Part shown: positions 7,027 through 14,800 of the stretch, in pieces
Layout: each line of letters begins with the position of its first letter
How positions within the stretch are numbered: the stretch's first letter is position 1
From: an uncultured Lachnospiraceae bacterium
GTDB lineage: Bacteria > Bacillota > Clostridia > Lachnospirales > Lachnospiraceae
NCBI GenBank assembly: GCA_902489925.1
Contig: CABUBX010000021.1
Span: 1-21,803 of the forward strand
DNA length: 21,803 nucleotides
Direction of reading: 5' to 3'
Translations under genes and position numbers: made by a program
Notes under the pieces: generated by a model
Database searches by the model: none
The model's input: only the letters and a program-made list of their open reading frames with translations
Told to the model about the DNA's origin: nothing

Positions 7027-7041
7027 GCTGCTTTACTTGTG

Positions 7042-7626
7042 TCAGGATGAATATGCTTCCAAGAAATCATAAAGCTGGCGCTCATCCTTAACTGCAAATC
7101 CGCTGATTGCCTCAGCCCGCACATCAGACGGAAGGTCTTCAAGCTTTATATCCGTATATTCATACACCGTCTTTTTATCACTGTAGTAAACTGTCAGGCA
7201 GCCCCGGCTGAAACGTATATAATATTTATGAAAATCCTCCGGAAGATGATAAGTTTTTCTTGTCATAATATATTCCGGCGAAAAATACATCAACTCATAC
7301 CCGACAAGCCCTTGATTTAATTCATTCAAAGGCATGTCCTCCATATAACTGTTTAACTTTTCGATAAGCTCAGTCCGTGTAAGCCCGAGAAAAGATGCCG
7401 GTATATTCGAAATCTCTTTTGTGGATATCTGAGTTTTCTCATCGTACACCTCTGAAATCAACTGTGTCGATACTCTCGTAACCTCTTTCGTCGAGGCAGG
7501 CTTCGCCTCCTCAATATACATTTTTTCATCCTCACTTAAGCTTTGATGTCCGCCCATAAAAAAATACCCGGCAAGACCGCCGCCGATGCATAGAAGCAGC
7601 AAAAAACAGATACTATATTTTTTCAT
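7042..7626 (-). CDS. Membrane-anchored protein with BofC C-terminal-like domain
   Basis: A 194-residue protein starting at the ATG at 7626, which has AAAGGAG upstream; an upstream extension in the same frame lacks a site. The N-terminus MKKYSICFLLLLCIGGGLAG is one membrane segment or uncleaved signal. A Ser/Thr/Glu-rich middle follows. The last 60 residues, with RFSRGCLTVYYSD, TDIKLEDLPSDVRAEAI and DERQLYDFLEAYSS, resemble the BofC C-terminal domain; in Bacillus subtilis BofC is a forespore inhibitor of the pro-sigma-K checkpoint protease pathway. The domain occurs in clostridia without the full BofC architecture, so the checkpoint role should not be assumed. It lies 80 bases after a MurJ/SpoVB-like gene, and ends at a shared terminator. 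Confidence 0.6.
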   Translation of the reverse strand: MKKYSICFLLLLCIGGGLAGYFFMGGHQSLSEDEKMYIEEAKPASTKEVTRVSTQLISEVYDEKTQISTKEISNIPASFLGLTRTELIEKLNSYMEDMPLNELNQGLVGYELMYFSPEYIMTRKTYHLPEDFHKYYIRFSRGCLTVYYSDKKTVYEYTDIKLEDLPSDVRAEAISGFAVKDERQLYDFLEAYSS

Positions 7627-7649
7627 CAGTCTCACTCCTTTGATGTTTA

Positions 7650-7678
7650 TAGTATCTGTTCTTTTTCCATTCTTATAC
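7650..7678 (-). promoter_or_regulatory. Possible sigma-G-like promoter of the BofC-like gene
   Basis: Minus strand: GTATA (7678-7674), 17 bases, GATACTA (7656-7650). The forespore sigma-G pattern as I recall it is GHATR, about 18 bases, CATnHTA, so one base and one spacer position are off. A sigma-A reading is poorer (TTGTAT and TACTAT with a 20-base spacer). Weak call. Confidence 0.3.
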
Positions 7679-7706
7679 AATATATGAAAACACTTTTATA
7701 CAGCCC

Positions 7707-9329
7707 CTATAACAGCTTCAGTTTTTTGCAAAGTGCAAACAGGCGCTGGCCCTTAGGCAAAGACAATATGTCATCTTCTGACAAAATACCCGTCACAACA
7801 ATAAACACACCATAGAAAATAATCGCTGCCACAATTGCGACAACTATAGATACCGCATTGCTTGAAGATGCTGTGTATATACCTTCATAGACAAGCCATG
7901 CCACAATACCCATAGCAGCAGAAACGGCCGTCGGCATAAAAACACTGTATTTATATTCCTGCTCGTAACCGATATACTTTTTAAGTGCACGAAGATTCAG
8001 CCAGCACATCACAAACGCAAATACATAATTGCCAAAAACCATACCGTAAATATTCATATCAAAGCATTTGAAAACGATTGCAAGAGCGACAGAATGAAGC
8101 ACCATCGCAATTATCGAATGAACAACCGGTGCCTTCATCCGATGTATACCCTGCAGAATCGATATCGTCACTGTGGACAGAGAATAAAAAGCAATTGTCG
8201 GTCCGCCCAGTATAAGCAGCATACGGGCAAGCTCTGATGTATCTGAAAAAAGCAGCTGCATCAAAGGTCCTGAAAGTACCATCAGCCCGACACTGCACGG
8301 CATCGCAATAACCATCGTCAGTCGCACAATTTGATTAATCTTCTGATAAACATCCCGCATACGCTGTAAAGTCACCAGTTTGGTCACTGTCGGAATCAAG
8401 GCAATACCGATTGAAGATGTCAATGCCAGCGGCACATTTAAAAGCAGCTTATACTCTCCGCTGTAAACCCCAATCAGCTGGGAACGAATGGCACTCGTAT
8501 AGCCCATGCCGTCCAAAATATGATTAAACAGCAGCGTATCGACAATACCGCCAAGCTGATACATCGTCTGGCTGAGAATAATCGGCGCCATTACTCCTGC
8601 AACAAGCTTAACAACATTGCCATAGGTAAGCAAGTCCTTATGAGGTGTTTTGTCACGTCTGAGCATTCTTCGCACAGTCGGTGCATACAAATGGTACACA
8701 AATACGCAAAAGCCCAAGCCGCCGACTGCACCCAAAAAAGTGCCGAGCGTACCGCCGGCTGCGCCGTAGGCCGGACCTTTGACAACGAGAAAATATGCAG
8801 CCACAACACTGACGAGCGCATGGACAATCTGCTCTATAACTTGTGACAAAGCCGTAGGCATCATGGCGTTCTTTCCTTGGAAATAACCGCGGTATACGCC
8901 AAGCAGCGCACAGACAAAGATGGTCGGCGCCAGCACTCTTAAAGCGGGCGCCACCTCCTCCATGTTAAACATTGTTTCTGCAATCCAGCCGGCGCCGAAA
9001 AAGGTCAGAAGAGAAAATACCAGTCCGATAAAACCGGAAAAAACCATCGTCCCCTTCATCAGCCGCTGAAGATTTTTATATTCTCTTTTTGCCAGATAGG
9101 ATGCGCCCAAAAGCGAGAAGGCCACCGGTATGCCGTTGGAGGATACAAGCAGTAAAAACTGATAAACCTCATAGGCATTGGCATAATATCCCATACCCTC
9201 CTGCCCAACAATACGAATCAGTGGGATTCGATATAAAAGGCTGATAATCCGCACGACAATCTGTGCACCGGCCAAAATTGTGCTGGCCACAATAATATTG
9301 TCGTTTTTTTCTTTTCCTGTCTGATTCAT
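7707..9329 (-). CDS. MurJ/SpoVB-type lipid II flippase (MOP superfamily)
   Basis: A 540-residue integral membrane protein with about 14 hydrophobic segments along its whole length. It starts with a short charged tail (MNQTGKEKNDNIIVASTIL) and RIISLLYRIPLIRIVGQEGMG, the typical opening of the Gram-positive YtgP/SpoVB branch of polysaccharide flippases, which move lipid II across the membrane. YtgP (MurJ) serves vegetative growth and SpoVB spore cortex formation; the two are close in sequence, and I cannot separate them by eye. Length near 540 fits YtgP slightly better. The ATG at 9329 has GAGAGG upstream, 24 bases after the lipoprotein gene, so it probably ends the phoH-ybeY operon. Confidence 0.85.
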   Translation of the reverse strand: MNQTGKEKNDNIIVASTILAGAQIVVRIISLLYRIPLIRIVGQEGMGYYANAYEVYQFLLLVSSNGIPVAFSLLGASYLAKREYKNLQRLMKGTMVFSGFIGLVFSLLTFFGAGWIAETMFNMEEVAPALRVLAPTIFVCALLGVYRGYFQGKNAMMPTALSQVIEQIVHALVSVVAAYFLVVKGPAYGAAGGTLGTFLGAVGGLGFCVFVYHLYAPTVRRMLRRDKTPHKDLLTYGNVVKLVAGVMAPIILSQTMYQLGGIVDTLLFNHILDGMGYTSAIRSQLIGVYSGEYKLLLNVPLALTSSIGIALIPTVTKLVTLQRMRDVYQKINQIVRLTMVIAMPCSVGLMVLSGPLMQLLFSDTSELARMLLILGGPTIAFYSLSTVTISILQGIHRMKAPVVHSIIAMVLHSVALAIVFKCFDMNIYGMVFGNYVFAFVMCWLNLRALKKYIGYEQEYKYSVFMPTAVSAAMGIVAWLVYEGIYTASSSNAVSIVVAIVAAIIFYGVFIVVTGILSEDDILSLPKGQRLFALCKKLKLL

Positions 9330-9353
9330 CTGAAACCTCTCCCGGCTCAGCTG

Positions 9354-10448
9354 TTATGAAAGCGTCACCGTATAATCCTCAGGAATGACAGCAATATAGG
9401 ATTTTCCTACATTCAGCTTTAATTCCTCGCCGTCTTCCGTATAGTATCTTGTGTAATCTTCATTCAGGCTGTCTTTTTTCCATGTAATATTGACCGCCTT
9501 GCCATCTGTAATATACATTCCCTTGCCGCTTCCTGTCAGGACAATATCCTGACAATCCGCAGCCGCGTCAATACAGGAGTAAGCGGCATACTGTACGATA
9601 ATATTTTTAAATGCCAGCTGCTCATCAGCCACATCATCCATGTGAGGCTTACCGTACTGTGATTTTTTATAAAGCTTTTGTGCGTCATCATATTCAAAAT
9701 GCGGTTTTGAGCTCATGGAAATATCGATAACTTCCGCCTTCTGACTGTCTGTCGGCTCGGTATCCTTCATATTAAATTTCAGACGGCTCTCATAATTTTC
9801 AGGAAGTGCCGTGTCTGCACCGAAACGTCCGATGGCATGCGTAATCTGTTCACCTGTCATATAGACATTATGTGGCGCCACTCTGTCGGAAGCGCGGTAA
9901 TAATCCGAATTAAGGCCGCCTGCCATAAGCTGTAATGTCTTGATGCCTTCACTGTTAATCCTGTTCTCGGCAAATATAGACCAGCCGAAATGACCGTAAA
10001 TAGCTTCCTCATCATGGGCAAAATCAAGATAATAGTGTCTGGCGCTTCTTATAGGTCCGACTTTTTCAAGATTTTCGTAATCCTGAAATACGGCCATCAG
10101 ACGGGTAATCTTACTTTCAACAACCGCCTCATATAAAATATCCGCTGAACCGATGCCGCTTTGCGGAAGCGCCTCTGTCACATTGTTAATCATTAATGCC
10201 ACCGGTCTTCTGTTATTGACGGCTTCATCGACAAGCTCTCCGGTTAAATGGCTGACAGCCTTTCCTTCCGGCACAACAAACTCTGTTTCAGTCTCTGTCT
10301 CCGTCTCTGTTTCGCTTTCGGTTTCAATCTGAAGCTTTGTCTCAGGCGCTGCCGTCTCTGTCTCGACTTCCTTTTTGCCGCAGCCGGCCGCAAGAACTGC
10401 CATCATAAGCATCATGACTGTCACACCTGCCAGTTTTCTTTTCATCAT
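9354..10448 (-). CDS. DUF3048 (YerB-like) lipoprotein
   Basis: A 364-residue exported lipoprotein. The signal peptide ends in the lipobox LAAGC with Cys23 as the lipid-anchored residue. Residues about 42-56 are a Glu/Thr alternating linker. Then comes the DUF3048 N-terminal domain with NRRPVALMINN, GIGSADILYEAVVES and GPIRSARHYYLDFA, the residues best kept in Bacillus YerB relatives, and a C-terminal domain ending KSYIAVIPEDYTVTLS. Its biochemical function is not known; a cell-envelope location is certain enough. It starts at tandem ATGs (10448/10445) after AGGAGAGG and lies 13 bases behind ybeY and 24 bases ahead of the flippase. Confidence 0.88.
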   Translation of the reverse strand: MMKRKLAGVTVMMLMMAVLAAGCGKKEVETETAAPETKLQIETESETETETETETEFVVPEGKAVSHLTGELVDEAVNNRRPVALMINNVTEALPQSGIGSADILYEAVVESKITRLMAVFQDYENLEKVGPIRSARHYYLDFAHDEEAIYGHFGWSIFAENRINSEGIKTLQLMAGGLNSDYYRASDRVAPHNVYMTGEQITHAIGRFGADTALPENYESRLKFNMKDTEPTDSQKAEVIDISMSSKPHFEYDDAQKLYKKSQYGKPHMDDVADEQLAFKNIIVQYAAYSCIDAAADCQDIVLTGSGKGMYITDGKAVNITWKKDSLNEDYTRYYTEDGEELKLNVGKSYIAVIPEDYTVTLS

Positions 10449-10461
10449 GTCAAATCCTCTC

Positions 10462-10962
10462 CTATCTGCTCAAATGCACAAGTTTCAATATGTCATTTTG
10501 CTTCATTTCCATAGCCTCTGTTTCTTCAGGTTCCATATGATCATACCCAAAGAGATGAAGCATACTGTGTGCCGTTAAAAAGCCAAGCTCGCGCTGCTGT
10601 GAATGACCGTACTTTTCAGCCTGCTCAATCACCTTATCTACTGAGATAATAATATCGCCAAGCATCAGCTCACCTGTTTCGGGATTAAAATAATCTTCAG
10701 CCTCACATTCCTCAAGGACAGAAAAATCACCTGCGGCAATATAATCCACCATCGGGAATGAAAGTACATCCGTCGGTTTAAACAAATCTCTGTAATCCCG
10801 GTTAATCAGTGCAATCTCCTCATTTGATGTCAGAACAACATTAACCTCCACCTCATACGGGCAATCTTCAAATTCAAGTGCCGCATCGACAACGTCCCGT
10901 ATTATTTTTTCATAGTCAAAATTAAGCTCTGTGTCAACTTCCTTTTCAATGTTTAAAGTCAT
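10462..10962 (-). CDS. ybeY: Endoribonuclease YbeY (rRNA maturation factor)
   Basis: A 166-residue zinc-dependent RNase acting in 16S rRNA 3'-end maturation and ribosome quality control. The zinc motif HSMLHLFGYDH gives His132, His136 and His142 (HxxxHxxxxxH), and LINRDYRDLFKPTDVLSFP is the family's N-terminal signature. Length is a little above the usual 150 or so, with an acidic insertion after DVLSFP. Its ATG overlaps the phoH stop as ATGA, so the two are translationally coupled, a pairing widespread in Firmicutes. Confidence 0.96.
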   Translation of the reverse strand: MTLNIEKEVDTELNFDYEKIIRDVVDAALEFEDCPYEVEVNVVLTSNEEIALINRDYRDLFKPTDVLSFPMVDYIAAGDFSVLEECEAEDYFNPETGELMLGDIIISVDKVIEQAEKYGHSQQRELGFLTAHSMLHLFGYDHMEPEETEAMEMKQNDILKLVHLSR

Positions 10963-11978
10963 CTTCTCACCCTTTCTGCCGCCCTTCGGCTATCTTTTAT
11001 GCCGCCTTTCCCGCCGACTGTGCGTTCTTCTTTTTCACGATACTTTTCAAAGGCTTTAATAATATCCTTAACAAGCTTATGACGGACGACATCCCTGTTT
11101 GTCAATTCCACAACAGCAATATCATCAACATCCTTCAATATCTTTGCACACTTTGCAAGTCCCGAATGTTTATCCTGTAAATCCACCTGAGTCACATCGC
11201 CGGTCACAACAATCTTTGAGCCTTCCCCAAGACGGGTCAGCACCATAAAAAGCTGCTCTAAGCTGGCGTTCTGGCTTTCATCAAGAATAATGGCGCTGTT
11301 ACTTAATGTACGCCCTCTCATATAGGCAAGCGGTGCAACTTCAATAATCCCCCGCTCAAGACAGCGGTTAAACTTCTCCTCGCCCAGCATCTCAAAAAGT
11401 GCATCATAAAGCGGGCGCAGATACGGGTCAACCTTACTCTGCAAATCTCCCGGCAAAAAGCCCAAATGCTCTCCGGCTTCCACTGCCGGACGCGTGAGAA
11501 TAATTCTTGAAATTTCTTCCTTCTTTAAAGCCTCAACAGCCATCGCGATGGCAAGATAAGTCTTTCCTGTACCGGCAGGACCTGTACAGATAGTCACTGT
11601 ATTGTCCGTAATCGCCTTCGTATAATTTTTCTGTCCGATTGTCTTGCACTTTACAGGCTTTCCCTTAAACGTAATTGTAAGAACATCCTTCATGACAGTA
11701 ATTACATCTTCTGCACTGCCATCCTCTGCAAGCTCAAGCGCCTGACCAATAACCAGCGGATTAATCTGCTGTCCGTTGTCATACATTTTTTTTAATGTCT
11801 CAATTGCTGACACAGCTTTTTCAGCAGCACGTTCTTCACCTGTCACTGTCAAAACCATGTCCCTGCATACAACCGATACTTTCAAAAGCTTCTCAAGCTC
11901 TTTCATATTCGCATCGTACGGCCCGAAAATTGCGCTCATCTGAGATGCCGATTCAAATTCCAAATTTCTGCTTACCAA
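10959..11978 (-). CDS. PhoH family ATPase (PhoL/YbeZ type)
   Basis: A 339-residue cytoplasmic ATPase. Walker A is GPAGTGKT at 133-140 and Walker B is AIILDESQN; the R-P-A-V-E-A-G-E-x-L-G-F-L-P-G stretch after Walker A is typical of PhoH. An N-terminal KH-like nucleic-acid-binding region (residues 1-70) is usual in this branch. The partner is YbeY, encoded next with a 4-base overlap. No ATG fits: the start is TTG at 11978, chosen because AAGGAGAG lies 8 bases upstream; the next ATG at residue 14 has no such site. The C-terminus ends in a Lys/Arg-rich tail. It starts a new transcription unit just downstream of the fruK/IIA terminator. Confidence 0.94.
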   Translation of the reverse strand: MVSRNLEFESASQMSAIFGPYDANMKELEKLLKVSVVCRDMVLTVTGEERAAEKAVSAIETLKKMYDNGQQINPLVIGQALELAEDGSAEDVITVMKDVLTITFKGKPVKCKTIGQKNYTKAITDNTVTICTGPAGTGKTYLAIAMAVEALKKEEISRIILTRPAVEAGEHLGFLPGDLQSKVDPYLRPLYDALFEMLGEEKFNRCLERGIIEVAPLAYMRGRTLSNSAIILDESQNASLEQLFMVLTRLGEGSKIVVTGDVTQVDLQDKHSGLAKCAKILKDVDDIAVVELTNRDVVRHKLVKDIIKAFEKYREKEERTVGGKGGIKDSRRAAERVRR

Positions 11979-12007
11979 AGTCCGCTCTCCTTCTTTTCAA
12001 AAAATAT

Positions 12008-12042
12008 AGCGTTGGCAGATTATAATAGTATCCGCCAACGCT
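12008..12042 (-). terminator. Terminator of the fruK-IIA unit
   Basis: Inverted repeat AGCGTTGGC (12008-12016) / GCCAACGCT (12034-12042), one mismatch, then GAT/ATC and a 9-base loop. On the minus strand it is followed by ATATTTTTTG. It lies 55 bases beyond the IIA stop codon and overlaps the start of the phoH transcript. Confidence 0.8.
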
Positions 12043-12043
12043 A

Positions 12044-12072
12044 ATTATAACAGATATCAGCAAATCCGTAAA
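12044..12072 (-). promoter_or_regulatory. Promoter of phoH-ybeY
   Basis: Minus strand: -35 TTTACG (12072-12067), 17-base spacer, perfect -10 TATAAT (12049-12044). Transcription should begin near 12037, inside the first arm of the terminator at 12008-12042, so phoH transcripts would lack a complete stem and escape it. Confidence 0.6.
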
Positions 12073-12097
12073 GACACCCTTGCTGTGAGCATAAAGT

Positions 12098-12580
12098 TCA
12101 TCTGCCCGCATCCAAAGCCGGCTTCTCATTATCCGCCGCATCAATAACTTTTAAAAATTCCTCAACAGTCTTTGCCGTTTTCAGACGGGCAGTAAAATCC
12201 TCATCCATCAAAAGCACTGATAGCTTACTCAATATATCCAGATGAACATTATCCTTTGTATCAGGTGCCGCAATAAGAAAAATCAGGTTGACCGGCTCAC
12301 CGTCCAGCGAAGCAAAATCAACACCGTCTCTGACAACCATCACCGCAAGTCCCGGCTTTTTTACAGCGCTGCATCTCCCGTGGGGAATTGCAATGCCCCC
12401 GCCGATGCCTGTCGTGCTTTCTTCTTCCCTTAAATAAACCTGCTTTTTGTATGCTTCCTTATCACGGATTTTTCCGCTTTTTATCATAAGCTCTATAACC
12501 ATATCAAGAGCTTCATTTTTTGATGTCGGCGCCGCATCCAAAGAAATACTTCTCTCATCAAGTAAATCAATAATTCTCAT
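12098..12580 (-). CDS. PTS IIA component, fructose/mannitol (PtsN) type
   Basis: A 160-residue single-domain PTS EIIA. The phosphorylated His is His67 in GGIAIPHGR, the standard motif of the fructose-type IIA domain, which accepts phosphate from HPr and passes it to a IIB domain. No IIB or IIC domain is encoded next to it. The ATG at 12580 lies inside the end of fruK (14-base overlap), with GGGAG 6 bases upstream in the fruK coding region. The overlap with a 1-phosphofructokinase supports fructose uptake, but a IIBC partner must be elsewhere; a regulatory, PtsN-like role is the alternative. Confidence 0.9.
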   Translation of the reverse strand: MRIIDLLDERSISLDAAPTSKNEALDMVIELMIKSGKIRDKEAYKKQVYLREEESTTGIGGGIAIPHGRCSAVKKPGLAVMVVRDGVDFASLDGEPVNLIFLIAAPDTKDNVHLDILSKLSVLLMDEDFTARLKTAKTVEEFLKVIDAADNEKPALDAGR

Positions 12581-13514
12581 GCCGTTCTCCCTTTTTTATC
12601 GTATATTTATTTTTAAGCTGTCTGTAAACCGACTTCACTTCATCTTCTGTCGCAAGAAATTCCGAAAATGCACTGGCACTCCCGGCGGCCACCCCCATTT
12701 TAAAGGCATGACTGTAATCATGCGCACCAAGCCATCCGGCAAGAAAGCCCGCAACCATCGAATCTCCCGCGCCGACTGCATTCACAAGCTTGCCGTCCGG
12801 CGCTGCCGCCATATGGATACTGCCGCTGTCATCTAAAAGCACCGCCCCCTCACCGGCCATGGACACAAGAACATTTTGCGCGCCCATTGCCTGAAGCTTC
12901 GCCGCATAAGGAATGACTTCTTCCCTTGTCTTTAATTCAACACCGAAAATCTCTCCCAGCTCGTGGTTATTCGGTTTGATTAAAAACGGTTTAAACCTGA
13001 GCACATTTAAGAGCAAATCCTTTGTGGCATCAACAACAAAAAGGATGTCTTTCCCCGAAAGTCTTTCAAGAATGGTGCTGTAAATATCATCCGGCAGACT
13101 CTTAGGGATACTGCCCGCAAGCACAAGCACATCGCCCAATTCAAGTTTTTTAAGCTTTTCTATAAGCTGCGTTGCTTCCGCCCCGCTGATATCCGGACCT
13201 TTGCCGTTAATTTCTGTACCGTCATAATTTTTAAGCTTTACATTAATTCTTGAAAGTCCGTCCCGAACCCGGATAAAATCACTTTTAAAGCCGAACGCCT
13301 TAATGCTTCTTTCGATTTCTTCGCCTGTAAAGCCTGCTGTAAAACCAAGCGCCGTATTTTTTACACCGAGGTTATTTAAAACAATCGAAACATTAATCCC
13401 CTTGCCTCCGACAAGCAGCTGCTCTGTCCCTGTCCTATTTGTCCTGCCAATCGCAAAATCCTCAACTGAAATAATATAGTCCAAAGATGGATTAAATGTT
13501 ACTGTATAGACCAT
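12567..13514 (-). CDS. fruK: 1-phosphofructokinase (PfkB family)
   Basis: A 315-residue PfkB-family sugar kinase that turns fructose 1-phosphate into fructose 1,6-bisphosphate. MVYTVTFNPSLDYII is the usual opening of 1-phosphofructokinase and tagatose-6-phosphate kinase. GGKGIN at 36-41 and the second signature VGAGDSMVAGF with catalytic Asp251 are both present. The ATG at 13514 has a GGAGG site and a near-consensus promoter at 13548-13576. The following IIA gene overlaps by 14 bases, so FruK is preferred over tagatose kinase (LacC). The usual DeoR-type FruR and the FruA IIBC are absent from this locus. Confidence 0.92.
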   Translation of the reverse strand: MVYTVTFNPSLDYIISVEDFAIGRTNRTGTEQLLVGGKGINVSIVLNNLGVKNTALGFTAGFTGEEIERSIKAFGFKSDFIRVRDGLSRINVKLKNYDGTEINGKGPDISGAEATQLIEKLKKLELGDVLVLAGSIPKSLPDDIYSTILERLSGKDILFVVDATKDLLLNVLRFKPFLIKPNNHELGEIFGVELKTREEVIPYAAKLQAMGAQNVLVSMAGEGAVLLDDSGSIHMAAAPDGKLVNAVGAGDSMVAGFLAGWLGAHDYSHAFKMGVAAGSASAFSEFLATEDEVKSVYRQLKNKYTIKKGERHENY

Positions 13515-13547
13515 GCTTTCTGCCTCCTGTCTTTTTCTTCTGCTTTT

Positions 13548-13576
13548 ATTATATATTCGCAGTCAGTCACTTTCAA
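13548..13576 (-). promoter_or_regulatory. Strong sigma-A promoter of fruK
   Basis: Minus strand: -35 TTGAAA (13576-13571), 17-base spacer, -10 TATAAT (13553-13548). It starts within 10 bases of the yqfD stop codon, with no terminator between, so yqfD transcripts may run into fruK. Confidence 0.8.
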
Positions 13577-13582
13577 TCGTAT

Positions 13583-14797
13583 TTACCCGCAAATTGGAAT
13601 TTCCATAGAAACCTCACCATAAAGCGTCAAACAGTCGTTGTCGATACGCACTTTTGTCCTGTCCTCTGCCAGCCTTGCCCCCTCATCCTCCATAGACTGA
13701 AGCTTTCTTTTAAAATCTGCCGCAGCAATCTCCCGTATTTCATCCTCCGTATAAACAGCATTTTCCGTTATGTAAGCCTGTCTTTGAATCGTTTCAAGCC
13801 CAAAAGGCAGATAAAAATCCTTTGTCAGCCGGAAAGCCTTATAGCTGCTCATCTCGTCATAATCCGTCATTTCCTTCTCAAAAAACCCCGGCATCTGAAC
13901 CGTTTTCCCAAAAACATGCAGTATATAGCTTTTTGAAACATCATCGTCATAAATCTTTTTGACATAATGCCTGTCATAGCTTCTGTCAACCTTAAATGTG
14001 ACGTCTAAAACAATATCCGCATCCGCCGCCGTAGGGACTGTTTTAAGCACTGTCCCATCGTCACTGTAAATATCAACACCGCCTCGCACAAGGATATCGC
14101 CTTTTTTAACAATATCTCCCTGCCGTACAGCAGCTGTACCGCTTCTTGTCATGATTTTCAAAACTGTACCGCTGTAGGGCGCTTTAATTTCTGTTTTACT
14201 ATCCTCGTTTTTTTCACGTTCCGGCTGTCCCTCCTCAATATTAATTTTTAGCTTCGTCCCGACAAGCTGGGCGGATACCCACGAAATCCTCGGATATTTA
14301 AGCCGAAGGTTTTCCTCCACCGCCGACGGCACAATGTTTTTTTTCAGGCAGCCTGCACCGGCATTGATTTCCTTTAAATATGCCGACAGTACTTCATCTG
14401 TATAAAAAGAATTGCCGTTGACCTCAATCGCCCATACATATCGCGACAAAGAATAAACAATAAGACAGGCTGCGAAAAGACCGATTAAAAACGCCCGGTG
14501 CGCCGCCGCCTTTTTCACACACACCGGCAGCCCGTATTCTTCAAATATTTTTACTGTACCGCCGCAAATTGCTGCCGCCTCCGATAAGGCCGCCGCATAT
14601 GGTGTCAGCACAAAGGCTTCCGTTTCTCCGTTATCACTGCCCCGGATTTCCCATAAATAAATACGGCGTGCCCTGCATATCATCAGCAGCCGCCCGCAAT
14701 CAGCCCCTGATATATGGCAGCGCGTATACCCGACAAGCTGCTTTAATAACCTGTATATGACCGTCACCTCCCCAAAAGCTTCATCATACAAATCCAC
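13583..14797 (-). CDS. yqfD: Sporulation protein YqfD
   Basis: A protein of about 390-404 residues of the YqfD family, made in the mother cell and needed for normal sporulation in Bacillus. Order: a soluble N-terminal region with LLKQLVGYTRCHISG and RRIYLWEI (residues 17-50), one membrane helix AFLIGLFAACLIVYSLSRY near 102-120, VWAIEVNGNSFYTDEVL (POTRA-like start), then a long extracytoplasmic part with APYSGTVLKI. It follows yqfC by only 3 bases. The start is uncertain: the first possible codon is GTG at 14797, with no site ahead, while an ideal GGGGAGG (14773-14767) is 8 bases from an ATA codon at 14758, exactly where family members usually begin. The longer frame is reported as an outer limit. 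Confidence 0.88.
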   Translation of the reverse strand: MDLYDEAFGEVTVIYRLLKQLVGYTRCHISGADCGRLLMICRARRIYLWEIRGSDNGETEAFVLTPYAAALSEAAAICGGTVKIFEEYGLPVCVKKAAAHRAFLIGLFAACLIVYSLSRYVWAIEVNGNSFYTDEVLSAYLKEINAGAGCLKKNIVPSAVEENLRLKYPRISWVSAQLVGTKLKINIEEGQPEREKNEDSKTEIKAPYSGTVLKIMTRSGTAAVRQGDIVKKGDILVRGGVDIYSDDGTVLKTVPTAADADIVLDVTFKVDRSYDRHYVKKIYDDDVSKSYILHVFGKTVQMPGFFEKEMTDYDEMSSYKAFRLTKDFYLPFGLETIQRQAYITENAVYTEDEIREIAAADFKRKLQSMEDEGARLAEDRTKVRIDNDCLTLYGEVSMEIPICG

Positions 14798-14800
14798 CTG

